This document shows positions 9,973-18,648 of a DNA stretch of 64,000 nt, one piece after another. The notes under the pieces were generated by a model. That model searched no databases, was not told the origin of the DNA, and worked only from the letters and a program-made list of their open reading frames with translations. Position numbers and translations under genes: made by a program. Source of the DNA: Mumia xiangluensis (lineage in GTDB: Bacteria; Actinomycetota; Actinomycetes; Propionibacteriales; Nocardioidaceae); NCBI RefSeq assembly GCF_010994095.1, contig NZ_WJYO01000002.1, positions 806,001-870,000 on the forward strand. Reading direction: 5' to 3'. Positions within the stretch are counted from its first letter, which is position 1; the number at the start of each line of letters is the position of its first letter.

Positions 9973-11125
9973 TCGCGGCGATGTCGGTGTCGCTGAAGCC
10001 TCGGTCGACGAGCTCCTGCGTGACGACGGCGATGTCGGAGGTGTCCCAGCGGACGGCGACCGAGCCGTCGTAGTCGCTGCCGAGCCCGACGTGCTCGATG
10101 CCGACGAGATCACGGACGTGGACCATCGCGTCGACGACGGCCTCGGCGCTCGTGTCACACACCGCTCCGTCGAAGTAGCCGATGCCGACCACGCCACCGG
10201 TGGCGGCGATCCCGCGGATCTCGTCGTCGGTGAGGTTCCGGTTGACCTCGCAGGTGGCCTGGACGCCGCCGTGGCTGGAGACGACCGGCTTCGTGGCGCG
10301 CTCGAGCATCTCGGCGACCGCGGGGTGGCTGGCGTGCGCGACGTCGACGATCATGCCGAGGCGCTCCATCTCGTCGAACACCTCGCGACCGAGGTCGGTG
10401 AGTCCTGCCTTCTCCTCGCCGTGCATCGAGCCCGAGACCTCGTTGTCGAAGAAGTGCGTGAAGCCCGCCATGCGGTAGCCGGCGTCGTACAGCTTCTCCA
10501 GATTGCCGGCGTCCCCCTCGAGGGGCTGGAGCCCTTCGAGGGACAGCAGTGCTCCGGTGACGTCCTCGCCCGCGGCTCGGTCGGCCATCAGGGAGGTGAG
10601 GTCCTCGCTGGTACGAACGATGCGCAGCCTGCCGTCCGACCGCTCCTCGGCGTCCTGGAGCCGATCCGCGTGGTACATCGAGCGCTCGAAGATCGAGCCC
10701 CAGGTCCGCGGCGGCTGGAGCTGCACGATCGTGAGCAGCGTGATGTTGTCGGTGTCGGCGCTGTTCGAGTCGAAGTTCTGGCCCTTGGGCGACTTGCTCA
10801 CCGACGAGAACACCTGGAGCGCGACGTTGCCGTCCTCGAGACGGGGCAGGTCGACGTGGCCGCGCTCGCTGCGGTCGAGGAGGTCGCGGTTCCACAGCAG
10901 CGTGTCGGAGTGCATGTCGAGGATCGTGAGCGAGTCGTGCAGCGCCTGGGTCTCCTCGGTCACCTCAGGGAGGGGTCCGGGCTCGATCGTGTTCATGCTG
11001 CGCTCGACGACCCCGGGCACGATCGTGAAGAAGGCGACGGCCGCGAGGACGACGAGGGCGAGCAGCGCGATCAGGACGCGTTTGACGGTGACGATGCGGC
11101 GGCGCGACGACGCGGGGGACGACAT
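9920..11125 (-). CDS. Membrane dipeptidase (renal dipeptidase-like, peptidase family M19)
   Basis: About 401 residues. A signal anchor (VKRVLIALLALVVLAAVAFF) near residues 14-33 places the enzyme outside the membrane. M19 zinc-site motifs are present in order: DMHSDT (His and Asp ligands), the Glu-containing GFTHFFDNE region, DVAHAS, SSHGG and GLGSDYDG. Family members hydrolyse dipeptides, including some D-amino-acid dipeptides, with a binuclear zinc centre. The ATG at 11125 is preferred because a GGAAGG ribosome-binding site lies about 8 bp upstream and the signal anchor follows. The longer frame to 11296 adds 57 low-complexity Arg/Pro residues with no site. Confidence 0.9.
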   Translation of the reverse strand: MSSPASSRRRIVTVKRVLIALLALVVLAAVAFFTIVPGVVERSMNTIEPGPLPEVTEETQALHDSLTILDMHSDTLLWNRDLLDRSERGHVDLPRLEDGNVALQVFSSVSKSPKGQNFDSNSADTDNITLLTIVQLQPPRTWGSIFERSMYHADRLQDAEERSDGRLRIVRTSEDLTSLMADRAAGEDVTGALLSLEGLQPLEGDAGNLEKLYDAGYRMAGFTHFFDNEVSGSMHGEEKAGLTDLGREVFDEMERLGMIVDVAHASHPAVAEMLERATKPVVSSHGGVQATCEVNRNLTDDEIRGIAATGGVVGIGYFDGAVCDTSAEAVVDAMVHVRDLVGIEHVGLGSDYDGSVAVRWDTSDIAVVTQELVDRGFSDTDIAAIMGGNVQRVMTEVLPKG

Positions 11126-11216
11126 GAGGGCAACCTTCCGAGAGGCGTCTTCCGGATGACGGACGCCACACCGTAACAGCACCACTGTCACGGTAGGCGC
11201 GCCACCCCAGGAGGGA

Positions 11217-12683
11217 TCAGCCGGAGGTCGATCCGGTGTACGGGCAGACGGCCGCTGCGGCGGGCGCGTCCTCGACCGCAGGCAGCGGCGTGCCACCCGT
11301 CGCTGGCCGGCGACGCGTGAGCGTGACGTGGAAGTCCTCCGGCATCAGCGTGAGCCGCTCGTTGATGGTCAGCTCGTACGACGCGTCGCCGGCGATGTCG
11401 TAGCGATGCAGGATCCGGGCGAGCGCCATCGTGGCCTCGTGCACCGCGAACTGGCGTCCGATGCAGGCGCGCTCGCCGGTGCCGAACGGCTTCGCGGTCG
11501 ACGCGAGGCGAGGCCTCGTACGGTCGGGGTCGAACACGTCGGCGTCCTCGCCCCAGACCGCGGGGTCACGCTGGACCAGCGGCAGCAGCACGAGCGCCCA
11601 GTCGTCGGGCGTCATCGTCCACCGCCCGCCGAGCGTGGTCGCCTCGCGCGGGCTGCGGGCGTAGCCGGGGGCCGTCGGCCACAGCCGGAGCGCCTCGTCG
11701 AGCACCTTGCGGAGGTAGCGGAACCGCGGGACCTGCTCGTACGACGGCGTCGCGTCCGGGTCGTCCCCCAGGATCGCGTCGGTCTCGGCAACGGCCTTCG
11801 CGAGCACGTCCGGGTGGCGGACGAGGTAGTAGAACGCGAACGACAGCGCGCCCGACGTCGTCTCGTGCCCGGCCACCAGGAAGGTCAGGATCTGGTAGCG
11901 GATGTTCTCGTCGCTCAGCCGCTGCCCGGTCACGGGGTGCGCCTGGTCGAGCATGATGCCGAGAAGGTCGTCGCCGCCGGTGGTCGCTGCCGTACGGCGT
12001 GAGCGCACGATGTCGTCGAGGAACCCGCGCACGTAGTCGAGCTGGTCGGCGTGCCGGCGGTCGAGCCGTCGCTCGAGGATCCGCGCGCCGGGCAGGGCAC
12101 CGATGACACCCTTGCGCCGACCGAGCGTCAGGGCCGTCACCATCCCCTCGACGAACGGGTGGACCTCGTCGGTCGTGAACGAGCCGAACGCCTGGCTGAA
12201 GCCCGTACGGCCGATCGTCTCGAGGGTCAGCCGGGTCATGTCCCCACCGACGTCGACGCGCCCGTCGCCGGAGTCCCAGACCACGAAGAGCTCGTCGAGC
12301 GTCTCGGCCATCACGGGGTGGTAGCGCTGCATGGCCTGCTTGGTGAACGCCGGCACGAGAAGGTCATGGGCGAGCTGCCAGTTGGGCTCGTCGTTGCGGG
12401 CGGTGAAGAGTCCGTCGCCGGCGATGCCCCGCAAGCCCTCGAGCGCGGGCGAGTTTGCCTTGACGAACCGCTTCTCGTCGTTGAGCTCGGCCGCGAGCTC
12501 AGCATCCGCGACGAACACGAACTTCTGGCCGAAGACGACGATCTCGAAGATGGGACCCAGGTCGCGATGGTGCTCGAGGATGTGCTGGACCGGACGCTCC
12601 GGATCCATGCTGTGGGCGTCCTTCATCCAGCGCCGACGCCCGGGAGGGTGCGGGAACGTGTGACCGGACCAGGCGTTGCGCAT
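11217..12683 (-). CDS. Cytochrome P450
   Basis: About 488 residues from the ATG at 12683, which has an AAGGAG site 5 bp upstream. All P450 landmarks are visible: the I-helix GHETTSG oxygen-activation motif, the K-helix ExxR (EALRLWP) and the heme loop FGTGERACIG with the cysteine thiolate ligand. The sequence resembles the heme domain of CYP102-like fatty-acid hydroxylases, but there is no fused reductase domain, so redox partners must be separate. No ferredoxin gene is adjacent. It is divergent from a TetR regulator, 73 bp apart, and this regulator is the likely controller. The substrate is unknown; a hydrophobic acid or lipid is an inference. Confidence 0.92.
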   Translation of the reverse strand: MRNAWSGHTFPHPPGRRRWMKDAHSMDPERPVQHILEHHRDLGPIFEIVVFGQKFVFVADAELAAELNDEKRFVKANSPALEGLRGIAGDGLFTARNDEPNWQLAHDLLVPAFTKQAMQRYHPVMAETLDELFVVWDSGDGRVDVGGDMTRLTLETIGRTGFSQAFGSFTTDEVHPFVEGMVTALTLGRRKGVIGALPGARILERRLDRRHADQLDYVRGFLDDIVRSRRTAATTGGDDLLGIMLDQAHPVTGQRLSDENIRYQILTFLVAGHETTSGALSFAFYYLVRHPDVLAKAVAETDAILGDDPDATPSYEQVPRFRYLRKVLDEALRLWPTAPGYARSPREATTLGGRWTMTPDDWALVLLPLVQRDPAVWGEDADVFDPDRTRPRLASTAKPFGTGERACIGRQFAVHEATMALARILHRYDIAGDASYELTINERLTLMPEDFHVTLTRRRPATGGTPLPAVEDAPAAAAVCPYTGSTSG

Positions 12684-12692
12684 CGAAACTCC

Positions 12693-12714
12693 TTGTTGCA
12701 CTTCGGTTCAACAA
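12693..12714. promoter_or_regulatory. Inverted repeat in the P450/TetR divergent promoter region, candidate operator
   Basis: TTGTTG and CAACAA flank a 10-bp centre in the 73-bp gap between the two start codons, just upstream of the P450 ribosome-binding site. A second weaker dyad, CTACT (12726-12730) and AGTAG (12743-12747), lies nearer the regulator. TetR proteins bind palindromes of about this size in such gaps. The assignment to the neighbouring regulator is inferred. Confidence 0.4.
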
Positions 12715-12756
12715 AGCCTGTCGCGCTACTGAACCGCTGTCAAGTAGTCTCCAGCC

Positions 12757-13389
12757 GTGGCCACGCGCACCCGCCTCTCCCCCGATCAACGCCGTGAGCA
12801 GCTGCTCGCTCACGGGGCACGGCTCTTCGCGACGCAGTCGTACGACGACGTCCACATCGAGCGCGTCGCCGAGATCGCCGAGGTCTCGCGCGGCCTCCTG
12901 TACCACTACTTCCCCAACAAGCGCGCATTCTTCGCGGCCCTGCTCGAGCGCGCCGCGACGCACCTCGCCGAGAGCACCGCGCCCGACCCCGCCCACTCCG
13001 CGCGCGAGCAGCTCTACACCGGGATCGAGAGCTACCTCGACCACTGCCGAGCGAACCGCCTCGGCATGCGCACCATCCACCGCGGCGCAGCGAGCGCCGA
13101 TCCCGACATCCAGGCGATCATCGAGCGCTCGACCCGGCTGCACGAGCAGCGCATCCTCGCGGCGCTCGAGCCGGACGAGCCGCACCCGCTCCTCACGATC
13201 ACGGTGAGCAGCTGGATCCCGCTGCTCCGGGCGGCCACGTTCTCCTGGCTCGACACGCCGGGGACGCCGGCCGCGTCCCGCGACGAGGTGCGCGACCTCT
13301 GCGTGGGTGCACTGATCGGCGCGCTGAGCGCGCTCCCGGACGCGGCCCGTCCCGCACGGCTCGCAGAGCTGGTCGACCCTGTCGGCTGA
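12757..13389 (+). CDS. TetR/AcrR family transcriptional regulator
   Basis: This 210-residue protein starts at GTG. Residues about 10-57 form the TetR helix-turn-helix (ARLFATQSYDDVHIERVAE, then SRGLLYHYFPNKRAFF). The C-terminal two thirds are the variable ligand-binding domain. Its divergent position suggests it represses the P450 gene and itself, and responds to a P450 substrate or product. It ends 8 bp from the convergent GH13 gene. Confidence 0.9.
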   Translation: MATRTRLSPDQRREQLLAHGARLFATQSYDDVHIERVAEIAEVSRGLLYHYFPNKRAFFAALLERAATHLAESTAPDPAHSAREQLYTGIESYLDHCRANRLGMRTIHRGAASADPDIQAIIERSTRLHEQRILAALEPDEPHPLLTITVSSWIPLLRAATFSWLDTPGTPAASRDEVRDLCVGALIGALSALPDAARPARLAELVDPVG

Positions 13390-13397
13390 GCAGTCGC

Positions 13398-15083
13398 TCA
13401 GAGACCTCCCGGGTCGCCCCGGCGTACCCGCATCCAGCGGTGCCCGTAGCCGTCGAGCGTCAGCTCGACCGCGCCGTCGCGACCGATCTCGGTCGCCTCG
13501 TGCGCGATGACGTCCTCGAGCCAGACGTGCTCGTCGCCCCTGAGATCGTCGGGATCCATCGGGATCCGGACCGTGACCGGGTCTGCAGACAGGTTGTGCA
13601 CGGCCACCACCGTCGACCCCTCCCAGTGGCACCGGTGCGCCATCACCGCTCTGCTCGGCGCAGCGAGGACCCGGAAGTCTCCCCATCCGAGCTCCGGGCA
13701 CAGTCGATAGGTCTGGATGAGCGTGCGCATGAAGCTCCACAACGAGTCGGGATCGCGCAACTGGTCTGCCACGTTGACGTGCTCGGGGCCGTAGCCGTCC
13801 GGGACCAGTCGTTGGATCAGCCGACGCGGCGGCGCGGTGGAGAACCCTCCGTTGCGCGTCGGCTCCCACTGCATCGGCGTCCGGACGGCCATCCGTCCCT
13901 CGGCCTCGAGGTCCTCGCCCATCCCGATCTCTTCGCCGTAGTACAGCGTCGGGGTCCCCGGGAGGCTGAAGAGGAGGCTGTAGACCATGCGGATCCGGCG
14001 CGGGTCACCGCCCATCATCGTCGGGAGGCGCCGCTTGAGACCTCGCCCGTAGATCTGCATCGCCGGCTCGGGACCGAACGCGGCGAACACGTCTGATCGT
14101 TCCTGGTCGGACAGCTTGTCGAGGATCAGCTCGTCGTGGTTGCGCACGAACGTCGCCCACTGGCAGTCCGGGTGGATCCTCGGCCGCGCCTTCAGGGCCT
14201 TGGCGAGCGGGCGGGCGTCCTCCCGCGCGAGCGCGAGGTAGAGCGCCTCCATGCCGAGGAAGTCGAACATCATCGTGAGCTCGTCCCCGTCGGACCCTCC
14301 GAAGTAGGCGCGCTGCTCCTTGTGCGGCAGGTTGACCTCCCCCAGCAGGATCGCGTCGCCGCGCCGCCTGCCGAGGAAGGAGCGCAGAGCCTTGAGGTAC
14401 TCGTGCGGGTCTCCCGGTACGTCGTCCCCGTCGGTGTCCACGTCGGCGATGAGGAACGGCACCGCGTCCACCCGGAATCCCGCCAGACCGAGCTGCAGCC
14501 AGAAGCCGATCGACTTGGCGATGTGCTCTCGCACCTTCGGGTTGGCGAAGTTGAGGTCCGGCTGGTGGCTGTAGAAGTGGTGCAGGTACCACTCGCCCGT
14601 GCGTTCGTCGTACGCCCAGATGCCGTCCTCCTTGTCAGGGAAGACGACCTTGTCCGAGGTGTCCGGCGGCGGGTCCGAACGCCAGACGTAGTAGTCGCGG
14701 TAGGGGTTGTCCTTGCTGCGACGCGCGGCTTTGAACCACGGGTGCTGCGCCGAGGTGTGGTTGACGACGAGGTCGGCGATCACCCGGATCCCGCGGTCGT
14801 CGGCGGCGCGGAGCAGCTCGACCAGGTCTCCGTGCGTGCCCAGCCTGCTGTCGACGCCGAACAGGTCGGTCACGTCGTAGCCGTCGTCGCGATCCGGCGT
14901 CGGGTAGAACGGCATCAGCCACAGGCACGTGACCCCGAGCTCGGCGAGGTAGTCGATGCGCTGGGTCAGCCCGATCAGGTCACCCACGCCGTCGCCGTCG
15001 GAGTCGGAGTAGGTCTCCACGTCCACGCAGTAGATGACGGCGTTCTTCCACCACAGGTCACCGGTGCTCACGCTCCGCGCCAT
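13398..15083 (-). CDS. GH13 family alpha-glucosidase/trehalose synthase-like protein
   Basis: The 561-residue protein has the alpha-amylase TIM barrel. Conserved region I is DLVVNHTSAQHPW, region II GFRVDAVPFL (nucleophile Asp), region III ILLGEVNLP (acid/base Glu) and region IV FVRNHDEL (transition-state Asp). The layout resembles trehalose synthase (TreS), which converts maltose to trehalose, and related alpha-glucosidases. TreS usually carries a C-terminal beta domain as here, but no maltokinase is fused. The gene starts 3 bp after the stop of the flavin oxidoreductase gene, so the two form an operon. The exact substrate is not certain. Confidence 0.85.
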   Translation of the reverse strand: MARSVSTGDLWWKNAVIYCVDVETYSDSDGDGVGDLIGLTQRIDYLAELGVTCLWLMPFYPTPDRDDGYDVTDLFGVDSRLGTHGDLVELLRAADDRGIRVIADLVVNHTSAQHPWFKAARRSKDNPYRDYYVWRSDPPPDTSDKVVFPDKEDGIWAYDERTGEWYLHHFYSHQPDLNFANPKVREHIAKSIGFWLQLGLAGFRVDAVPFLIADVDTDGDDVPGDPHEYLKALRSFLGRRRGDAILLGEVNLPHKEQRAYFGGSDGDELTMMFDFLGMEALYLALAREDARPLAKALKARPRIHPDCQWATFVRNHDELILDKLSDQERSDVFAAFGPEPAMQIYGRGLKRRLPTMMGGDPRRIRMVYSLLFSLPGTPTLYYGEEIGMGEDLEAEGRMAVRTPMQWEPTRNGGFSTAPPRRLIQRLVPDGYGPEHVNVADQLRDPDSLWSFMRTLIQTYRLCPELGWGDFRVLAAPSRAVMAHRCHWEGSTVVAVHNLSADPVTVRIPMDPDDLRGDEHVWLEDVIAHEATEIGRDGAVELTLDGYGHRWMRVRRGDPGGL

Positions 15084-15086
15084 CGG

Positions 15087-16049
15087 TCACGCCTCCTTCA
15101 GGCCCGGCAGCACCTGCGCGCCGAACGCGTCGATGAACTCGTTCTGCGACTGGCCCACGTGGTGGAGGTAGATCTCGTCGAAGCCCAGCTCCGCGTACGA
15201 GGCGAGCCGGTCGCGGTGCCATCCGAGGTCGGCGGAGACGTCGACCACCGAGCGCACCCGGTCGACCGTCACGTCCTCGGACACGAGGTCGAAGGCCTCA
15301 GCGGTCTCGAGGTCCCACGAGACCGGGGCACCGAAGATGTTGCTCCGCCACTGCTCGTGCGCGACCTGCTCCGCCTCAGCCTCCGTCGGAGCCCACGACA
15401 GGTGCACCTGCAGCGCGAGGGGCCCGGTGCCGCCGGCGTCGCGGTAGGCGTCGACGCGCTGCCGCAGGGCGTCGAGCGGCTGGTTCACCGTCACCATGCC
15501 CTCGCTCCACGCGGCGACCCTGGAGGCACTGTCCAGCGAGACCGCCGGTCCGACCAGCCGAGGCCGTGGCTCCGGGATCTCCCAGAGCCGCGCCCGATCG
15601 ACGGTCACGAGGCCGTCGTGGCTGACCTCCTCACCCTCGAGCAGCCGACGGATCACATCCACGCACTCCTCGAGCCGGCGCGTACGGACCTCCTTGCGGG
15701 GCCACCCGTCACCCGTGATGTGCTCGTTGCTCGCCTCGCCGCTGCCGAGCGCCACCCAGAAGCGCCCCGGGAACATCGTGCCGAGGGTGGCGATCGCCTG
15801 CGCGATCACGGCAGGGTGGTAGCGCTGTCCCGGCGCGTTCACCGCACCGAACGTGAGGTCGGTGGTGGCGAGCGCCGCGCCGAGCCAGGACCACGCGAAG
15901 GCAGAGTGTCCCTGGCGACTGCTCCACGGAGAGAAGTGGTCCGAGCACATCGCCACCTCGAACCCCGCACGCTCAGCGTGCTGCACGTCGGCGAGCAGCT
16001 GGCGCGGGCCGATCTGCTCGTGGCTGGCGTGGAAGCCGTAGCGGGTCAT
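15087..16049 (-). CDS. LLM class flavin-dependent oxidoreductase (TIGR03885-like)
   Basis: About 320 residues from the ATG at 16049; an alternative start at 16073 adds eight unlikely residues. The protein is a luciferase-like TIM barrel, beginning YGFHASHEQIGP and containing the SDHFSPW and GRFWVALGSGEASNEH segments typical of the family. It fits the subfamily described as probable non-F420 flavin oxidoreductases, so FMN rather than F420 is the likely cofactor. Its coupling to a GH13 enzyme suggests a role in sugar metabolism or sugar modification, which the sequence alone cannot prove. Confidence 0.8.
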   Translation of the reverse strand: MTRYGFHASHEQIGPRQLLADVQHAERAGFEVAMCSDHFSPWSSRQGHSAFAWSWLGAALATTDLTFGAVNAPGQRYHPAVIAQAIATLGTMFPGRFWVALGSGEASNEHITGDGWPRKEVRTRRLEECVDVIRRLLEGEEVSHDGLVTVDRARLWEIPEPRPRLVGPAVSLDSASRVAAWSEGMVTVNQPLDALRQRVDAYRDAGGTGPLALQVHLSWAPTEAEAEQVAHEQWRSNIFGAPVSWDLETAEAFDLVSEDVTVDRVRSVVDVSADLGWHRDRLASYAELGFDEIYLHHVGQSQNEFIDAFGAQVLPGLKEA

Positions 16050-16092
16050 GCGTCTTACACAACCCGATCGCACCCGAGCGCGCAGACCGCCG

Positions 16093-16638
16093 TCAGGACG
16101 ACGGCTCTGCCCGGTAGTCGGCGAGCAGGCTCCCGGTCGGCGTCCCGACCACGCGTTCCAGCTCCCACCGTCGCGCGTCGCCGGGTCCGTCCCAGAACCG
16201 GCGGCCTTCGCCCACGGAGACCGGCGCGACCACGAGTCGGAGCCGGTCCACGAGCTGGGCGGCGAGCAGCGAGGAGGTGAGTGCGAGGCTGCCGTGCACG
16301 CCGATGTCCCCGCCCGGCTGCTGCTTGAGGTCGCGCACGAAGTCCTCGACCGACCCGTCGACGACGGTCGTGCTCGCCCAGTCGTGCTCGAGCGGCGTCG
16401 ATGTCACGACGTACTTGTCGACCGCGTTGATGAAGCTCGCGAACGGCTCGTGCGAGGAGGTCGGCCAGAACGGCGCCCACTCGTCGTACGACCGTCGGCC
16501 GAGGAGCACCGCGTCCTGGGTCTCGATCACGCGACCCAGGTTGGCGTACATCACCTCGTCGAAGTCGAGGACGAACTGGTCAGGCGCCTCGGCCACACCG
16601 TCCAGGGACACGAGCAGGTAGGCGACGACGTTGCGCAT
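16093..16638 (-). CDS. Dihydrofolate reductase family protein (RibD C-terminal domain)
   Basis: This 181-residue protein starts at the ATG at 16638, which has an AAGGAG site 6 bp upstream. The N-terminus (VVAYLLVSLDGVAEAP), the LLGRRSYDEW segment and the GVHGSLALTSSLL nucleotide-binding loop match RibD-like reductases. These use NAD(P)H; most single-domain members have no known substrate and are not true DHFR. The frame remains open upstream through the dienelactone hydrolase gene, but that stretch is antisense-type shadow sequence. Confidence 0.82.
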   Translation of the reverse strand: MRNVVAYLLVSLDGVAEAPDQFVLDFDEVMYANLGRVIETQDAVLLGRRSYDEWAPFWPTSSHEPFASFINAVDKYVVTSTPLEHDWASTTVVDGSVEDFVRDLKQQPGGDIGVHGSLALTSSLLAAQLVDRLRLVVAPVSVGEGRRFWDGPGDARRWELERVVGTPTGSLLADYRAEPSS

Positions 16639-16697
16639 GGCGACTCCTTGATCGGGTTCATCGGGTACGCCGGGTGGACCGCGCCGCAGGACGGAAC

Positions 16698-17522
16698 TCA
16701 TCGCGCCCGCGGGATGAGCCGCTCGGTGAGGTAGGAGAGGATCGCGTCCCGCGCCTGCACCGTCGGGTGTCCTTCCTCGTCGACGAGGTGCGCGGTCACG
16801 ACGCTGTGCGGCGTCCCGACGACGTCGCGGAAGAACGGCGGCGGTTCGGCGTTGGCGACCTCCCCGCTGAGGACGCGCTCGTCGAACCGCTCCCCCAGCA
16901 GCCGGGCGTACGCGGCGAACCGTTGCCCCGTGCACCAGCGGTCGCCCTCGAAGCGCAGTCCGAGCGCGCGCAGGTCGGCGCTCGCGAAACGCGCCTTCAC
17001 CGCCTCCGCGTCCTCGGTGGACATCTCGAGCGCTGCTGGGTCGTCGAGCGGGAGCGACGGCTGGCTGAGGACAGCGGCGACGACGGAGGGCTCGAGCGTC
17101 ATCGTGAGCGCGAAGTTCCCGGTGAAGCACATCCCGACGGCACCGACGCCCGGCCCGCCGCACTCGTCGTGCGCCAGTCGAGCCAGCGCCCGGAGCCACG
17201 TCACGACCGGACTGGTCCCGCCGCCGGCGAACGCGCGGAACTCGGCGCTGACGCAGGCGCGCTTCATCACCGCCGCGCCGTCCTCGACCGTCGGGTACGC
17301 CCCGTCGGTCCCGAAGAGGGACGGTACGTAGACGGTGAAGCCCGCATCGCGGACCCACGCTGCGAAGCGCAGGACGTCCGGGCTGATCCCCGGCATCTCA
17401 GGCATCACGATGACGGCAGGACCCGCGCCGGCGACGTACACGTTCTTCTCGCTCCCGTCGGCGGCAAAGCTGCGGCGCTCGAAGTCCTCGAGCTGCGAGG
17501 CACCCGCGTCGTGCTTCCTCAT
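16698..17522 (-). CDS. Dienelactone hydrolase family protein
   Basis: About 274 residues from the ATG at 17522, which has GAGGAG 6 bp upstream. It is an alpha/beta hydrolase with a cysteine nucleophile elbow (GMCFTG) and a C-terminal His region (DEEGHPT), consistent with the Cys-Asp-His triad of dienelactone hydrolases. The MPEMPG segment near residue 40 matches the glutamate-bearing loop of the family. The substrate is probably a small lactone or ester. It lies 59 bp before the RibD-like gene and is divergent from the GlxA-type regulator at 17638. Confidence 0.85.
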   Translation of the reverse strand: MRKHDAGASQLEDFERRSFAADGSEKNVYVAGAGPAVIVMPEMPGISPDVLRFAAWVRDAGFTVYVPSLFGTDGAYPTVEDGAAVMKRACVSAEFRAFAGGGTSPVVTWLRALARLAHDECGGPGVGAVGMCFTGNFALTMTLEPSVVAAVLSQPSLPLDDPAALEMSTEDAEAVKARFASADLRALGLRFEGDRWCTGQRFAAYARLLGERFDERVLSGEVANAEPPPFFRDVVGTPHSVVTAHLVDEEGHPTVQARDAILSYLTERLIPRAR

Positions 17523-17581
17523 CTGGTCTCCTCTGGTCGGACGGACTCTCATCGTCGTCGCCTCGGACGGGGTGTTGGAGC

Positions 17582-17593
17582 GGCGAAATCGCC
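17582..17593. promoter_or_regulatory. Palindromic site GGCGA-AA-TCGCC in a divergent promoter region
   Basis: The near-perfect 12-bp dyad lies in the 115-bp gap between the hydrolase and the AraC-type regulator, about 45 bp before the regulator start. It is a possible binding site for that regulator or another factor. The evidence is only position and symmetry. Confidence 0.25.
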
Positions 17594-17637
17594 ATGATCA
17601 GAGGTAATCTCGCCACCTCGGACGAGGAGGCGGCACC

Positions 17638-18648
17638 ATGACGGAAGAACCCCTGCGCGTCGGCGTGCTCGCGTACCCCGGGTGCTTCGCGTCGGAGGTC
17701 TTCGGCGTTCTCGACCTGCTCACGATCGGCGGCCACGTGGCCCGAGCCAAGGGCACGGGGACGACGCCGTTCACGACGTCGGTGATGTCGCCGCGTCGGC
17801 GGGTCGTCGCCACGGGAGACGTGCCGATCGGCGTGCGGCCGATGCGTGAGGTCGACGTGCTCGTCGTCCCCGGCTTCGAGCTCGTGCCTTCTGTGGACCT
17901 CGACGCGAGGCTCGCCGACGTCGGACCCGAGATCGCGGCGATCACCCGCCACACCGACGGCGGACGGGCGGTGGTGTCGATCTGCGTCGGCGCGTTCCTC
18001 CTCGGCGCCGCGGGCCTGCTCGACGACCGCCGGGCGACCACGTCCTGGCTCTTCGCCGACGCGCTAGCCCGACGCTTCCCCCGTACGGTCGTCACGCCTG
18101 GAGACCTGGTCGTCAACGACGCGGGCGTCACGACCACCGCCGGGTTCTCCGCGATGTACGACTTCGTCCTCGACCTCGTCCGGCGGCACTGCGGTCCGAC
18201 CGCGGCTCGGCACACAGCGCGGATCGCACTGGTCGACGACGCCCGCTCCAGCCAAGCGCCGTACGTGGACGACCGGCTCCTCCCGGCCACGGGGGGCAGC
18301 TTCTCCGCCCGCGTCGAGCGTTGGCTCGACCAGCACCTCGACACGCCGTACGACCTGCCGGGCCTCGCCGCCACCTTCCACACGAGCACGCGAACGCTGC
18401 TGCGGCGCTTCAAGGCCGACACCGGAGAGACCCCGCTCGGCTACCTCCAACGGGCGCGCGTCCGCCGGGCGCAGCACCTGCTCGCGCGCACTGACCGCAC
18501 CGCGCAACAGGTCGCGCGCGACGTCGGCTACCGTGACGCGGCGACCTTCTCCCGGCTGTTCGCCCGGCACGTCGGGATCGGGCCCGGCGCGTACCGCGCG
18601 ACGTTCAGCGCTCGAGCGCCCGGCGCTGCAGACCCTCGATCACCGTAG
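17638..18648 (+). CDS. GlxA family transcriptional regulator (DJ-1/PfpI domain plus AraC HTH)
   Basis: The 336-residue protein starts at ATG with GAGGAGG 7 bp upstream. Residues about 7-185 are a DJ-1/PfpI (class I glutamine amidotransferase-like) domain, with the nucleophile elbow SICVGAFLLGAAGLL. Residues about 220-320 contain two AraC-type helix-turn-helix motifs (LPGLAATFHTSTRTLLRRFK and AQQVARDVGYRDAATFSRLF). Such regulators usually sense small metabolites and activate adjacent genes; here the divergent hydrolase is the likely target. The 3' end overlaps the convergent LOG gene by 44 bp. Confidence 0.9.
   Translation: MTEEPLRVGVLAYPGCFASEVFGVLDLLTIGGHVARAKGTGTTPFTTSVMSPRRRVVATGDVPIGVRPMREVDVLVVPGFELVPSVDLDARLADVGPEIAAITRHTDGGRAVVSICVGAFLLGAAGLLDDRRATTSWLFADALARRFPRTVVTPGDLVVNDAGVTTTAGFSAMYDFVLDLVRRHCGPTAARHTARIALVDDARSSQAPYVDDRLLPATGGSFSARVERWLDQHLDTPYDLPGLAATFHTSTRTLLRRFKADTGETPLGYLQRARVRRAQHLLARTDRTAQQVARDVGYRDAATFSRLFARHVGIGPGAYRATFSARAPGAADPRSP

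Noticed and set aside
16639-17358. Fusion of the RibD-like reductase with an upstream domain
   Set aside because: The upstream part of the frame is Arg-rich antisense-type sequence that overlaps the dienelactone hydrolase in another phase; a good ribosome-binding site precedes the ATG at 16638.
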